From an uncultured Pelagibacteraceae bacterium (GTDB taxonomy: Bacteria > Pseudomonadota > Alphaproteobacteria > Pelagibacterales > Pelagibacteraceae), in NCBI GenBank assembly GCA_902524535.1, contig CABZDR010000001.1, positions 124,001 to 188,000 on the forward strand: DNA of 64,000 bases. The letters run 5' to 3'. The notes under the pieces were generated by a model. The model worked only from the letters and a program-made list of their open reading frames with translations. It was not told where the DNA came from and did not search any database. Of the stretch, positions 35,096 through 44,879 are shown in pieces. A program made the translations under genes and the position numbers. Position 1 is the first letter of the stretch. Every line of letters begins with the position of its first letter.

Positions 35096-38000
35096 ATGTT
35101 CATCACTGAATTAAGCATTAAAAGACCAACAGTATCCTGGGTAATGTCTCTAATTTTAATTATTTTTGGTTTATTCGTTTTTTGGAAATTACCTGTTAGA
35201 GAGCTACCAAGTGGTATTCAGCCACCAGTTGTTCAGGTACAAGTTGATTACAAATCTGCTTCAGCTTCTATTGTTGATCAAGAGATAACTCAAGTAGTAG
35301 AAGATGTCATCGGCGGTGCAGAAGGTATAAAAAATATTGACTCTAAATCAGAGAATGGAAGAAGCACTATAAACATTGAATTTGATACAAGCATAGATTT
35401 AGATAATGCTGCGAATGATATTAGAGAGCGTGTAGCAAGAATTACTGACAATCTTCCCTCTGAGTCTAATCCTCCCCAAATATTGAAAAGAGCAGCGGGC
35501 TTTACAACAACAATGTGGTTATCTTTGTCATCATCAACTTGGAGCGATTTAGAACTAGGAGATTATGCTGAGCGTTTTTTAATAGACCAATTTTCTAGTG
35601 TAAAAAATGTTGGGAGAATAAGAGTTGGAGGATTAAGAGAGCTGAGTATAAGAGTATGGGTTGATCCAATTAAATTAGCAGCAAATGACCTGACTATACA
35701 AGAAGTTGAAATCGCATTACGTGGGGAAAATATAAGTCTACCAGCCGGAACGCTAGAAGCAGATAATATTGATCTTACTTTAAATTTAGATAAATCTTAC
35801 AACGATATTGAGTCCATTAAACAATTACCTATAAAAAAAAATGACAACAAGGTTATTTTATTATCAGATGTTGCAAATATAGAATTCGGCCCAGTTTCAG
35901 AAAAAACTCTTTTTAAAGCTCAAACAAGAGATCAAATAAATTTAAAGACTGTTGGAATAGGTATTTATGCAAAAAGTGGGGCTTCCACAGTTGAACTTTC
36001 AAAAAATATTAAAAAAAAAATCATTGAGGTTAAAAAGTCTTTGCCTGAAGAACTAGATTTAAGAGTCTCTTTTAATAGGGCAAATTATGTTGAAGCGGCC
36101 ATTGAAGAAGTTTACAAAACTCTCATAATTGCTTTTGTTTTAGTTGTATTAATAATTTACTTATTCTTAGGAAGCCTAAAAGCGGTAGTGGTACCTGCCA
36201 TTGCTTTACCTGTTAGTTTAATAGCCTCATTTTTAGGACTTTATATATTTGGACTATCAATAAATATTTTTGTTCTCTTAAGTTTTATCCTGGCAATAGG
36301 CATTATTACTGACGACTCGGTGATTATGACAGATGCAATATACAGAAGGATAGAAAACGGAGAAACACCTTTAGTGGCAGCATATAGAGGTTCTAAACAA
36401 ATTTCATTTGCGATAGTAGCCACAACTTTAATTTTGGTAGCTGTTTTTTTACCTCTGATTTTTATAGAGGGTATAACAGGAACGTTGTTTAAAGAAACTG
36501 CCATCGCATTGTCTTTTTCAATTATTATATCCTCTTTCGTAGCACTGACCTTATCACCAATGCTTGCAAGTAAATTTTTAAACAAGAAAAAATCTAAGAA
36601 AATTTTTGTTCAAAAATTTGATAAAATCTTTTCTAGTTTTTCTAATTTTTATGAGGATTCATTAGAAGTTGTTATAAATAAAGCTAAATCAGTTGGTGTT
36701 TTTATAATATTCATAATGATCACATCAGCGTTATTATTTAATTTTTCAAAGAAAGAATTGTTGCCTATGGAAGACCGTGGAGCTTACTTAATTATTGGAG
36801 CAACTGATGAGGGAAGTTCATTTGAGTATACTCAAGAGCAAGCTCAAAAGGTTGAGGCAAGGTTGCTTCCGCTCCTCCAAGCTGAGAATAGTCCATATTC
36901 AAGATTTATAATGAGAGTTCCAGGTTTTGGAAATTCTGCGAATTCATATAATAGTTTTATAATTATTGCTCTCCTCGATGATTGGAAAAAAAGGGAAAAA
37001 AGTCAGCAAGTTGTCCTTAGAGAAGCAATTGGAAAAATTGTAACTTTACCACAGGCTTTAGCATTCCCTATATCGCCTCAATCAATACGAGTATCCAACT
37101 ACAACAAACCTGTTCAGATGGTAATCTATGGAAATACTTATGATGAATTAGAGTTAATACAAAAAAAAATAATTAGAGCACTCAGATCTAATAAAAATTT
37201 ATCAAGAGTTGAGTCAGATTACAATCGGAATAAACCTGAAGTAAAATTAATTGTAAATAAAAATAAAGCTAAAGATCTAGGAGTTTCAACTAAAACAATA
37301 GGTGAAACGCTTGAGACTTTATACGGTGGCAAAAAGATCACAACCTTTAATAAATTAGGCAAAGAATACCCAATAATTGTTCAGCAATACATATCTGATA
37401 GGAGAAACAAAGATGGAATTTCTAAAATATTTGTGCGTTCTGAAACAAACACAAAACTGATTTCAATGGCAAATCTTATAAGTTTTAAGAATGAAGGAAC
37501 TGCTAAACAACTGGCTCGATATAATCGACAAAGAGCAGTGACTATCTCGGCAAACATAAATGAAGGCTATACTTTAACTGAAGCAATAAATTTCTTTGAA
37601 AATGTAATGTCCGATATAGCCCCAAAAAATCAAATTACTTGGAAGGGAAAATCTGAGGAAATTAAGGAAACGAGTAATGAATTATTTATGATATTTGCTT
37701 TAGCCTTACTGACTGCTTATTTAGTAATGGCTGCAACATTCAACTCTTTTATACATCCATTTATAATAATACTGACTGTCCCATTGGCTATTTTTGGAGG
37801 ATTAGTATTTATTCTTTTTTTAAATAGTTCAGTGAATATTTTTTCTCAAATCGCTTTGATCATACTAATAGGCATTTCAACAAAAAATAGTATTTTAATT
37901 GTCGATTATGCTAATCAAATAAGAGCAACAGGAAAAAATATTATTTCAGCAGTTAAAGAAGCGTGTTTAATAAGATTTAGACCTATAATAATGACATCAT

Positions 38001-38224
38001 TAAGTACAATGATCGCGATGTTACCTTTAGTTATAGGAAATATTGGCCCAGGTGCTGGGGAAGGTTCGAGATTAGCAGTAGGTTCAACAATCTTAGGAGG
38101 AATGATAATTTCAACATTTTTTACTTTATATGTTACACCAACAATGTATCTAGCATTAGCTAAAAATACCAAAAGAATTGACTCGGTTGATTTAGAGCTA
38201 AGGAGAGAATTGTTTAAAAAATAA
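35096..38224 (+). CDS. RND-family efflux transporter permease (AcrB/HAE1 type)
   Basis: The 1042-residue proton-driven pump has the standard 12-helix layout with two large periplasmic loops. Proton-relay residues are present: the Asp-Asp pair in IITDDSVIM in the fourth helix and the lysine in ISTKNSILIVDYA in the tenth. The N-terminus (MFITELSIKRPTVSWVMSLIL) is typical. It is coded directly after its adaptor; no outer-membrane TolC-like gene lies nearby. Substrates cannot be predicted. It overlaps the convergent lipoprotein gene by eleven bases. Confidence 0.95.
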   Translation: MFITELSIKRPTVSWVMSLILIIFGLFVFWKLPVRELPSGIQPPVVQVQVDYKSASASIVDQEITQVVEDVIGGAEGIKNIDSKSENGRSTINIEFDTSIDLDNAANDIRERVARITDNLPSESNPPQILKRAAGFTTTMWLSLSSSTWSDLELGDYAERFLIDQFSSVKNVGRIRVGGLRELSIRVWVDPIKLAANDLTIQEVEIALRGENISLPAGTLEADNIDLTLNLDKSYNDIESIKQLPIKKNDNKVILLSDVANIEFGPVSEKTLFKAQTRDQINLKTVGIGIYAKSGASTVELSKNIKKKIIEVKKSLPEELDLRVSFNRANYVEAAIEEVYKTLIIAFVLVVLIIYLFLGSLKAVVVPAIALPVSLIASFLGLYIFGLSINIFVLLSFILAIGIITDDSVIMTDAIYRRIENGETPLVAAYRGSKQISFAIVATTLILVAVFLPLIFIEGITGTLFKETAIALSFSIIISSFVALTLSPMLASKFLNKKKSKKIFVQKFDKIFSSFSNFYEDSLEVVINKAKSVGVFIIFIMITSALLFNFSKKELLPMEDRGAYLIIGATDEGSSFEYTQEQAQKVEARLLPLLQAENSPYSRFIMRVPGFGNSANSYNSFIIIALLDDWKKREKSQQVVLREAIGKIVTLPQALAFPISPQSIRVSNYNKPVQMVIYGNTYDELELIQKKIIRALRSNKNLSRVESDYNRNKPEVKLIVNKNKAKDLGVSTKTIGETLETLYGGKKITTFNKLGKEYPIIVQQYISDRRNKDGISKIFVRSETNTKLISMANLISFKNEGTAKQLARYNRQRAVTISANINEGYTLTEAINFFENVMSDIAPKNQITWKGKSEEIKETSNELFMIFALALLTAYLVMAATFNSFIHPFIIILTVPLAIFGGLVFILFLNSSVNIFSQIALIILIGISTKNSILIVDYANQIRATGKNIISAVKEACLIRFRPIIMTSLSTMIAMLPLVIGNIGPGAGEGSRLAVGSTILGGMIISTFFTLYVTPTMYLALAKNTKRIDSVDLELRRELFKK

Positions 38225-38813
38225 TATATTTATTCTTATTAAGATTATTTTTACATCCAGACAGTTGTTTTTTATAAATATTAGACTGTTTCTCTACTTT
38301 TTTGGCTAATTTAATCACTTTTTTATTTTTTTTATAATATTTATAATTTCCCCATCCCTCATGATAAGCAAGATACTGTCTAAATGCATCTTTTTTTGAA
38401 ATTTTGAGAATATTTTCAGTTTTACTTGTATACCATCCAATAAAATCAACACTGTCCTTAAATCTCGCTCTTGTTGCAAATTTATTTCCTGTTTCTTTTT
38501 TATACTGTTCCCATGTCCCTCTAACTGCCTGTGAATATCCAAATGAGCTTGAGGGTCTTTTAAAAGGTATTACTTTAAAAATTTTTTGTCTTGGAGGCTT
38601 AGCTAACCAGTCAAAATCGGACTCCATTTTAATTATTGCTAATTGAATATATATCGGTGTACCCCATTCTCTTTCTACCTTTTTGGTATGTTTGTACCAG
38701 AGATATCTTTCATTAAAAATAGAACAGCTATTAGCTGTATTATTAGGTATTGATGAGCATCCAGTTAGTAAAAATATAATTAAGATTAATAATTTATTTT
38801 TTAAAATAACCAT
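38214..38813 (-). CDS. Lipoprotein with lysozyme-like (SLT-type) domain
   Basis: A 199-residue protein with a lipoprotein signal ending LIIFLLTGC (Cys near 19). The domain has IKMESDFDWLA (a candidate catalytic glutamate) and SSFGYSQAVRGTWEQYKKETG, which resemble the ES and GxxQ segments of soluble lytic transglycosylases. The C-terminus is basic and lysine rich. It probably acts on peptidoglycan at the outer membrane. The next gene, VanZ-like, overlaps by 20 bases. Confidence 0.78.
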   Translation of the reverse strand: MVILKNKLLILIIFLLTGCSSIPNNTANSCSIFNERYLWYKHTKKVEREWGTPIYIQLAIIKMESDFDWLAKPPRQKIFKVIPFKRPSSSFGYSQAVRGTWEQYKKETGNKFATRARFKDSVDFIGWYTSKTENILKISKKDAFRQYLAYHEGWGNYKYYKKNKKVIKLAKKVEKQSNIYKKQLSGCKNNLNKNKYIIF

Positions 38814-39189
38814 ATTTCTTTATAAGAATATTACTTATAATTACAATAAAGACACCTAATAAATTTCCTAATAAATCTGACCACTCAAAGCTTCTCTCTG
38901 GAATAATTAAATGAAATGTTTCTAAGATAATCGAAAGAAGAATTAGATAAATTGCTAACAATCTAATATGTTTTTTTTTTATAAAGCTTAAAAAACCTAT
39001 TATTGAAATTAGAGTAAAGACATAAAAGTGATTCGAGGATATAAAAAAATCTGGTGTTAGTTGTGGTTGAATATTTTTATTATCATATATAATTATCCCC
39101 AATAAACTTCCAGGAAAAAGATACAAAAATATCAAAATAACGTTTAAAAAATAAAAAATTATTTTAAATTTGGAAAAAAAATTAGTCAT
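38794..39189 (-). CDS. VanZ-like membrane protein
   Basis: The 131-residue protein has four hydrophobic segments and the segment ILETFHLIIPERSFEWSDLLGNLLGV near 86-111, which fits the E..(Q/H)...P.R..(E/D)W.D...N..G signature of VanZ-like proteins. Function is unknown outside glycopeptide-resistance loci; wall-related roles are often proposed. It starts a short unit with the SLT-like lipoprotein, overlapping by 20 bases. The context with a peptidoglycan-acting lipoprotein fits that idea. Confidence 0.65.
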   Translation of the reverse strand: MTNFFSKFKIIFYFLNVILIFLYLFPGSLLGIIIYDNKNIQPQLTPDFFISSNHFYVFTLISIIGFLSFIKKKHIRLLAIYLILLSIILETFHLIIPERSFEWSDLLGNLLGVFIVIISNILIKKYGYFKK

Positions 39190-39234
39190 TTAATTATATA
39201 GTTTTATTTATAAATATATTTTAAAAATAACAAC

Positions 39235-39948
39235 ATGAGTTTTTTAATACTAGTAAGACATGGTCAAAGTGTTTGGAATCTTGAAAATAGATTTACTGGC
39301 TGGGTAGATGTTGACCTTACTAAAAATGGAATGTTAGAGGCTGAAAAAGCAGGTTTTTTAATTAAAAATAAAAATATTAAAATTGATAAATATTTTTCAT
39401 CTCTACAGTTAAGAGCAAATAATACTTTAAAGATAATACAAAAAATTTTAAATGATGAACATGATTTCCCTAAAGCGTGGCAACTAAATGAAAGACATTA
39501 TGGAGCCTTAACTGGTCTTAATAAAATAGATATGGCTCAAAAAATTGGTGAAGATAAAATATTTGAGTTTCGAAGATCCTGGGACACAAAACCTGAACCA
39601 CTAGATAAAAAAAGCCCTTATCATCCATTTAATATTGAAACTTACAAAAATATACCAAAAGAAATAATTCCAGACACCGAGTCACTGAAAGATACATATG
39701 AAAGGGTTCTCAAATACTTTCATGACGAAATTGAAAAAATACTTTTAAATAAGAATGTATTAGTTTCAGCTCATGGCAATTCAATAAGAGCATTATGTAA
39801 GTATTTATTTAAACTAGATAGTTCTCAAATCTCTAAGTTAGAAATACCAACAGGGAATCCTCTCATAATAGAGTTCGATGATAAATTCAAAATAAAAAAT
39901 TGTGAGTACTTAGATAAAGAAAGATCTAAAGATCTTCTAATTTTCTAA
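39235..39948 (+). CDS. gpmA: 2,3-bisphosphoglycerate-dependent phosphoglycerate mutase
   Basis: GpmA interconverts 3- and 2-phosphoglycerate in lower glycolysis. The 237 residues have the phosphohistidine loop LVRHGQSVWN with His9, NRFTGWVDVDLTKNG, and the second catalytic region VSAHGNSIRAL. NERHYGALTG is also present. It is convergent with the murU gene with a 23-base overlap at the 3' ends. Confidence 0.96.
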   Translation: MSFLILVRHGQSVWNLENRFTGWVDVDLTKNGMLEAEKAGFLIKNKNIKIDKYFSSLQLRANNTLKIIQKILNDEHDFPKAWQLNERHYGALTGLNKIDMAQKIGEDKIFEFRRSWDTKPEPLDKKSPYHPFNIETYKNIPKEIIPDTESLKDTYERVLKYFHDEIEKILLNKNVLVSAHGNSIRALCKYLFKLDSSQISKLEIPTGNPLIIEFDDKFKIKNCEYLDKERSKDLLIF

Positions 39949-40615
39949 AAGTTTCTAAATTTGTTAGATGATAAAATTGATGAAAACTTTCAAAACCATT
40001 TAATTCATTATTTTTCATCAATTCATTCCAAATTTCAGTTACAGAGAAATTTTTAACTTCATATTTATTAAATAAATTTTTATTTAAAATTTGGCAACCA
40101 ATATAAATAAAGTTTGTTGTATCTTCTCTGTATATTAAATTATCTTTAAGATTAAAATCACCTGAGAGATTTTTATCAAAACTCAGTGTCTTATTGGTAA
40201 GTAGAAGAGCGTTGTTAAGCTTATTTGAAAAATAAAAATTCTGCATTTTAATAATTTCTTCATGATAGGTCTTATTCCATAGAGTGTCAGGATTAAAAAT
40301 GATGAAATCCTCATCAGAAGATTTTTTCATCATATTTAATATCCCACCACCTGTATCTAAAATTTCTTTACCATCTTCAACTATCTGAATTTCGATTTGA
40401 AAATTTTTTTTTTTAATAAAGCTAATTATTTGATCACTTAAATGAAATGTATTTAAAAAAATTTTTTTAATACCAAGTTTAATAACTAAGTTAATACAGT
40501 TTTCCAATAATGTAACATTATTAAGTTCAAGGAGTGGTTTTGGAATTTTTTCTGTCAATGGATTTAACCTCTTACCAAAACCTGCACACAGTATTAGAGC
40601 TGTTCTAATTTGCAT
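39926..40615 (-). CDS. murU: N-acetylmuramate-1-phosphate uridylyltransferase-like nucleotidyltransferase
   Basis: A 229-residue sugar nucleotidyltransferase starting MQIRTALILCAGFGKRLNPLTEKIPKPLLEL, the pyrophosphorylase signature. Similar short enzymes next to an aminoglycoside-phosphotransferase-fold kinase are MurU, which makes UDP-MurNAc from MurNAc-1-phosphate in the recycling route of Pseudomonas and Caulobacter. Here the kinase gene overlaps by 11 bases, supporting the pair. A mannose-1-phosphate role is the main alternative. Confidence 0.82.
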   Translation of the reverse strand: MQIRTALILCAGFGKRLNPLTEKIPKPLLELNNVTLLENCINLVIKLGIKKIFLNTFHLSDQIISFIKKKNFQIEIQIVEDGKEILDTGGGILNMMKKSSDEDFIIFNPDTLWNKTYHEEIIKMQNFYFSNKLNNALLLTNKTLSFDKNLSGDFNLKDNLIYREDTTNFIYIGCQILNKNLFNKYEVKNFSVTEIWNELMKNNELNGFESFHQFYHLTNLETFRKLEDL

Positions 40616-41558
40616 TTAATTCTTTTTTAAAATTTTGATTTAAAAGTTTTTTTAATTCTGAAAAAATTTGATTATTAATTCTAATACGAATTAACTCCCA
40701 AGCTCTAGGAATTAATTTTGAATAACCCTTTTTGCCATCTCTTATTCTAAGACGAGTAAATATTCCAATAATTTTGAGATTTCTCATAACTGATAAAATA
40801 TCAAAATCGTTTTTAAATTTTGATTTATTTAAATTATGTTGTCTATCAATATAATATTTGTAAATTTTATTTTTGAATGTAACTGGAGTTTTCAATCTTA
40901 CATCATCTATTAAAGAAGCTAAATCATATGCTTTATTTCCAATCAGAGCGTCCTGGCTATCTATTACTCCAATTCGATTATTTACTAACATTAAATTGGA
41001 TATATGAAAATCTCTATGAACAAAAACGTTATTTTTTAATTGGAGGTTGGAGATTAATTTTTTAGTTATTCTTTTAAAATTCTTATTAAATTCATCTCTG
41101 TTTTTTTTTATTAGTTTTTTTTTAGTATACCAGTCACAAAATAACTGAGCTTCTTTTAAAAGAATTAATTTATCATATTTTGGTATTATATATTTTTTCT
41201 TTTTAAAATCTTTAATACCTTTATTTTTTATAGATTGTATTTGCATCAAAGTTTTTAATATTTTCTTAAAATATCTAATTTTATTATTTTTTTTTTTTAA
41301 TAAAATTTTAAAAATTGTATTATCACCGAAATCTTGAATTTCTATATAACCCTTTTTATAGTTTTCCTTGTATAAATTTGGAGCTAGTATTTTGTTTTTA
41401 TTTAAAATTTTATTAATTGCGTCATACACAATCAAATTTTTAAATTTTTCTTTCTTTGCAAAAACTACGATAGAACTTTTATTTTTGATTTTATTTCGAA
41501 AAAACTTTCTAAAAGATGCATCTCCTTCGATTGGTTTTAAATTTTGAAACTTATACAT
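40605..41558 (-). CDS. amgK: Sugar kinase of the aminoglycoside phosphotransferase fold (AmgK-like)
   Basis: The 317-residue protein has the APH kinase layout: NVFVHRDFHISNLMLVNNRIGVIDSQDALIGNKAYDLASLIDD includes the catalytic HRDFHxxN loop and the metal-binding DxQD. AmgK phosphorylates N-acetylmuramate or N-acetylglucosamine at C1. Position between tsaE and murU is typical in alphaproteobacteria and supports the specific call. The N-terminus is lysine rich, as is common in this genome. Confidence 0.82.
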   Translation of the reverse strand: MYKFQNLKPIEGDASFRKFFRNKIKNKSSIVVFAKKEKFKNLIVYDAINKILNKNKILAPNLYKENYKKGYIEIQDFGDNTIFKILLKKKNNKIRYFKKILKTLMQIQSIKNKGIKDFKKKKYIIPKYDKLILLKEAQLFCDWYTKKKLIKKNRDEFNKNFKRITKKLISNLQLKNNVFVHRDFHISNLMLVNNRIGVIDSQDALIGNKAYDLASLIDDVRLKTPVTFKNKIYKYYIDRQHNLNKSKFKNDFDILSVMRNLKIIGIFTRLRIRDGKKGYSKLIPRAWELIRIRINNQIFSELKKLLNQNFKKELNAN

Positions 41559-41569
41559 TCGATTTATGT

Positions 41570-42022
41570 CTAATTAAGACCCTTAACTTGAACTGTTCTT
41601 ATTTGATAATCATTCTCATATGTAAAAGTCAATTCTATCAGATTTTTTGGTTTTTCTTGAATTAATTGTGGCCATTCGATTAAAGTGATTGATCTAGAAC
41701 TATCATCAAATAAACCTAAATTTTTTACTTCATTTACAGATTTAAGTCTAAATAGATCATAATGATTTATTTTTATCTGCTTAATTTGATACTCGTTCAA
41801 TATATTAAAAGTAGGACTGGTTACCTCAGATGGTTCTAATTTGTTTTTCTTTTCAATAATGTTAATCAAATATTTTACAAATGTGGTCTTACCTACACCT
41901 ATCTCACCGTATAAGAAAATTATATCTCCAACTTTAATTTTTGATGAAAGAGTATCAGCAAATTCTTTTGTTATATTTTCTGAGTTTAACTTTATTTTTG
42001 TGCTCTTAGTAGCGGTAAGCAT
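41570..42022 (-). CDS. tsaE: tRNA threonylcarbamoyladenosine biosynthesis ATPase TsaE
   Basis: TsaE is the ATPase that assists TsaB/TsaD in making t6A37 on tRNAs. With the ATG at 42022 the protein has 150 residues, with Walker [10 protein letters not shown] at about 39-47, a PTFNILNEY segment, and the NHYDLFRL motif. A longer frame from 42052 would overlap ahcY by 47 bases; the 42022 start overlaps by only 17 and matches the family's N-terminus, so it is preferred. It lies within the ahcY to amgK run. Confidence 0.88.
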   Translation of the reverse strand: MLTATKSTKIKLNSENITKEFADTLSSKIKVGDIIFLYGEIGVGKTTFVKYLINIIEKKNKLEPSEVTSPTFNILNEYQIKQIKINHYDLFRLKSVNEVKNLGLFDDSSRSITLIEWPQLIQEKPKNLIELTFTYENDYQIRTVQVKGLN

Positions 42023-43292
42023 CTGGTTTATAAGGGCCTTCAACCTTAACACTAATATAATCTGCCTGATCCTTTGATAATTTAGTCAACTTTGCACCTA
42101 CCTTTTTAAGATGTAATGTGGCAACTTTCTCATCCAAGTGTTTTGGCAATACATAAACTTTTTTTTCGTAATTTTTAGAATTATTCCATAATTCGATTTG
42201 TGCAATAACTTGATTTGTAAATGAGGCGCTCATAACAAAGCTAGGGTGTCCTGTTGCACAACCTAAATTTACTAACCTGCCCTCTGCAAGTAAAATTATT
42301 CTTTTTTTGCTTGGTAAAGTTATTTCGTGTACTTGAGGTTTAATTTCATCCCATTTATAGTTTTTAAGTGCATCAACCTGTATCTCATTATCAAAATGTC
42401 CAATATTACATAAAATAGCCCGATCTTTCATTTCTCTCATGTGATCAGCTGTAACGATATCTTTATTGCCAGTTGCAGTTACAACAATATCTGCTTCACT
42501 TATCATATCGTCCATCGTCACTACTTCATATCCTTCCATAGCTGCTTGTAATGCACATATTGGATCTGTTTCTGTAATCATTACTCTTGCACCTGATTGT
42601 CTTAAAGATGCTGCACTGCCTTTTCCAACATCTCCAAAGCCTGCTACAATTGCTACTTTTCCTGACATCATTACATCTGTAGCTCGTTTAATTCCATCAA
42701 CTAAACTCTCTCTACATCCGTATAAATTATCAAATTTTGATTTTGTAACAGAGTCATTAACATTAATTGCAGGCACTAACAAAGTTTTCTCCTTTTCCAT
42801 TTTTTTTAGCGCTAATACACCGGTGGTGGTCTCTTCAGATAAACCTTTCACATCTTTCATTAAGTCTTTATATTCTTTATGCATTAAAGCTGTTAGATCT
42901 CCTCCATCATCTAGAATCATGTTTGGTTTCCAATCCTTTTTACCTTCGATAGTTTGTTTAACGCACCACCAATATTCGTCCTCTGTTTCGCCTTTCCATG
43001 CATATACTGGTATTCCAGCTTTTGCTATTGCTGCTGCTGCGTGGTCTTGGGTTGAGAAAATATTACAAGATGACCATCTCACCTCAGCTCCAAGATGAAC
43101 TAATGTTTCGATTAACACTGCTGTTTGTATTGTCATATGAAGACAGCCAACAATTTTTGCTCCTTTAAGAGGATGCTTTCCAAGATACTCTTCCCTCAAA
43201 GCCATCAATCCAGGCATTTCACTTTCAGCTATTGAAATTTCTTTACGTCCAAATTCTGCTTGAGATAAATCTTTTACTTTGAAATCTTCCAT
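42006..43292 (-). CDS. ahcY: Adenosylhomocysteinase
   Basis: AhcY hydrolyses S-adenosylhomocysteine to adenosine and homocysteine, using bound NAD, and so relieves product inhibition of methyltransferases. It has 428 residues, near the human length of 432. [39 protein letters not shown] (NAD loop), [10 protein letters not shown] and the final [12 protein letters not shown] are all present. It sits 45 bases downstream of chvG and overlaps tsaE. Confidence 0.98.
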   Translation of the reverse strand: MEDFKVKDLSQAEFGRKEISIAESEMPGLMALREEYLGKHPLKGAKIVGCLHMTIQTAVLIETLVHLGAEVRWSSCNIFSTQDHAAAAIAKAGIPVYAWKGETEDEYWWCVKQTIEGKKDWKPNMILDDGGDLTALMHKEYKDLMKDVKGLSEETTTGVLALKKMEKEKTLLVPAINVNDSVTKSKFDNLYGCRESLVDGIKRATDVMMSGKVAIVAGFGDVGKGSAASLRQSGARVMITETDPICALQAAMEGYEVVTMDDMISEADIVVTATGNKDIVTADHMREMKDRAILCNIGHFDNEIQVDALKNYKWDEIKPQVHEITLPSKKRIILLAEGRLVNLGCATGHPSFVMSASFTNQVIAQIELWNNSKNYEKKVYVLPKHLDEKVATLHLKKVGAKLTKLSKDQADYISVKVEGPYKPDAYRY

Positions 43293-43337
43293 GAAAGATC
43301 TTCTAGCAATAAAGAATTAATTAATCAATAGAACTCT

Positions 43338-44879
43338 TTAAACTTTAGGGAACTCTATTTCAATTTTTGCTCCTTTTTGATCAGTTCTATTGGAAGCTTT
43401 AATTGTAGCATTATGCAAATCCACTAAATTTTTTACTATATTCAAACCTAATCCAGAATGTTGTCCAAATTTATCAGGCCTATTACTATAAAATCTATTG
43501 AAAATCTTTTTTGTATCTTTTTCTATAAAACCTTTACCTTCGTCAAGTATATTCACAACCACATTGTCTTTGTCTGATTTAAATATTTTTACTAAAACTT
43601 CTTTATTATCCTCACTAAAAGATACTGCGTTATCCAAAAGATTTGCTATCATCTGCTCAATTCTATTCTCAATTCCATTAATCAGATAATTTTTTTTTTG
43701 ATCATTTTTATAAGAAATTTTTATTCCTCTCTTTAATTCATAAAGATTATTAAAATCATCTACAACAGATTTTATAATCGGTTCAATATCAATTTTTTTA
43801 ATATTCTCCTTACTAAGTGCAACTTCATCCTTTAATATTTGAGAGTAATCAGTGATTAATCTCTCAATTCTTTGAACATCATGACTTAGTATGTCGATCA
43901 ATTTAATCCTTTGAGCAATGTCATTCGTGTCATGTAGAATTTCTGAAGCACTTTTTAAAGATGCAAGTGGATTTCTTATTTCATGGACCAGATCTGTAGA
44001 AAAATTTTCAGCATGTCTTATTCTTTTTTGTAGTTCAAGTGTCATGTCATCTAAAGAACTAGACAATAAACCAAGCTCATCATTTCTCAGTTTTAAATTG
44101 TCTATATTTGTTGTTTTTTGTTTTTTATCTTTAATTGTTTTTGTATAACTAACTAGATTTTTAATTGGTTTTAAAAAATATCTATTCAAAACAAAAGAAA
44201 AAATTAATATTACTATACCTACAGCAATAGCAGTTCTAATGATAAAAGTTTTTCTCTCATCAATTGCTGCTTTTATATCATTAGCATTTTCGGTTATAGC
44301 TAAATAACCAATATTTTTACCATTTTGCATTACATTTTTGATAGTAATTAATTTGAATTTATTAAATTCTTCTTGAGTGAATGTAAATGGAATCCCAAAA
44401 TCCTTTGAGGTAGAATAATTTAACAATACATCATTTAAAGAAACTGTTTTTTTTTTTCCAATATCAATATTTTTCTTTTCTACTATTTCTTTTGATTTCT
44501 TCTCGTTTAAAGTTTCTAATTCTATAATATCAAGTCTCGAAGAAAATGATCTAGGATCCAGATCTAATGTATCTGTGTCACCGACTAAATTTAAATTATT
44601 GTCAAAAAATATTACTCTATCAAGATTCTGAAATAAAAATCTTGTAGACAATAAAAATCGTCTAATATCTTCCTCAACAAAATTAACATTTAGTCTTGTT
44701 AAATTACTAATTGTATTATTAATCACTTCAATGTGATTAGAAGATTTTTTTTTTATCAGGTTTGGTTGCACATTTTTTATATAAATAAATGTAAATAATC
44801 CAATAATTGTAAAAAAAATTAAATTAATAAATAGAAATTTTTTTAGGATAGATAAATCTTTAAGTATTTTGTTGAACAT
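43338..44879 (-). CDS. chvG: ChvG/ExoS-like sensor histidine kinase
   Basis: The 513-residue protein has two membrane helices (about 15-34 and 212-231) flanking a periplasmic sensing region with DNNLNLVGDTDTLDLDPRSFSSR, typical of ChvG. A HAMP region follows, then the phosphorylated His299 in LVHEIRNPLASL, and ATP-binding boxes including ANLLDNAVSF and GLGLNIVKNLV. It overlaps the partner response-regulator gene by one base. ChvG responds to acidity or envelope stress in rhizobia; the signal here is unknown. Confidence 0.88.
   Translation of the reverse strand: MFNKILKDLSILKKFLFINLIFFTIIGLFTFIYIKNVQPNLIKKKSSNHIEVINNTISNLTRLNVNFVEEDIRRFLLSTRFLFQNLDRVIFFDNNLNLVGDTDTLDLDPRSFSSRLDIIELETLNEKKSKEIVEKKNIDIGKKKTVSLNDVLLNYSTSKDFGIPFTFTQEEFNKFKLITIKNVMQNGKNIGYLAITENANDIKAAIDERKTFIIRTAIAVGIVILIFSFVLNRYFLKPIKNLVSYTKTIKDKKQKTTNIDNLKLRNDELGLLSSSLDDMTLELQKRIRHAENFSTDLVHEIRNPLASLKSASEILHDTNDIAQRIKLIDILSHDVQRIERLITDYSQILKDEVALSKENIKKIDIEPIIKSVVDDFNNLYELKRGIKISYKNDQKKNYLINGIENRIEQMIANLLDNAVSFSEDNKEVLVKIFKSDKDNVVVNILDEGKGFIEKDTKKIFNRFYSNRPDKFGQHSGLGLNIVKNLVDLHNATIKASNRTDQKGAKIEIEFPKV

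Noticed and set aside
42466-43098. A 210-codon open frame antisense to ahcY
   Set aside because: It is the mirror of a strongly conserved gene, without any recognisable domain.
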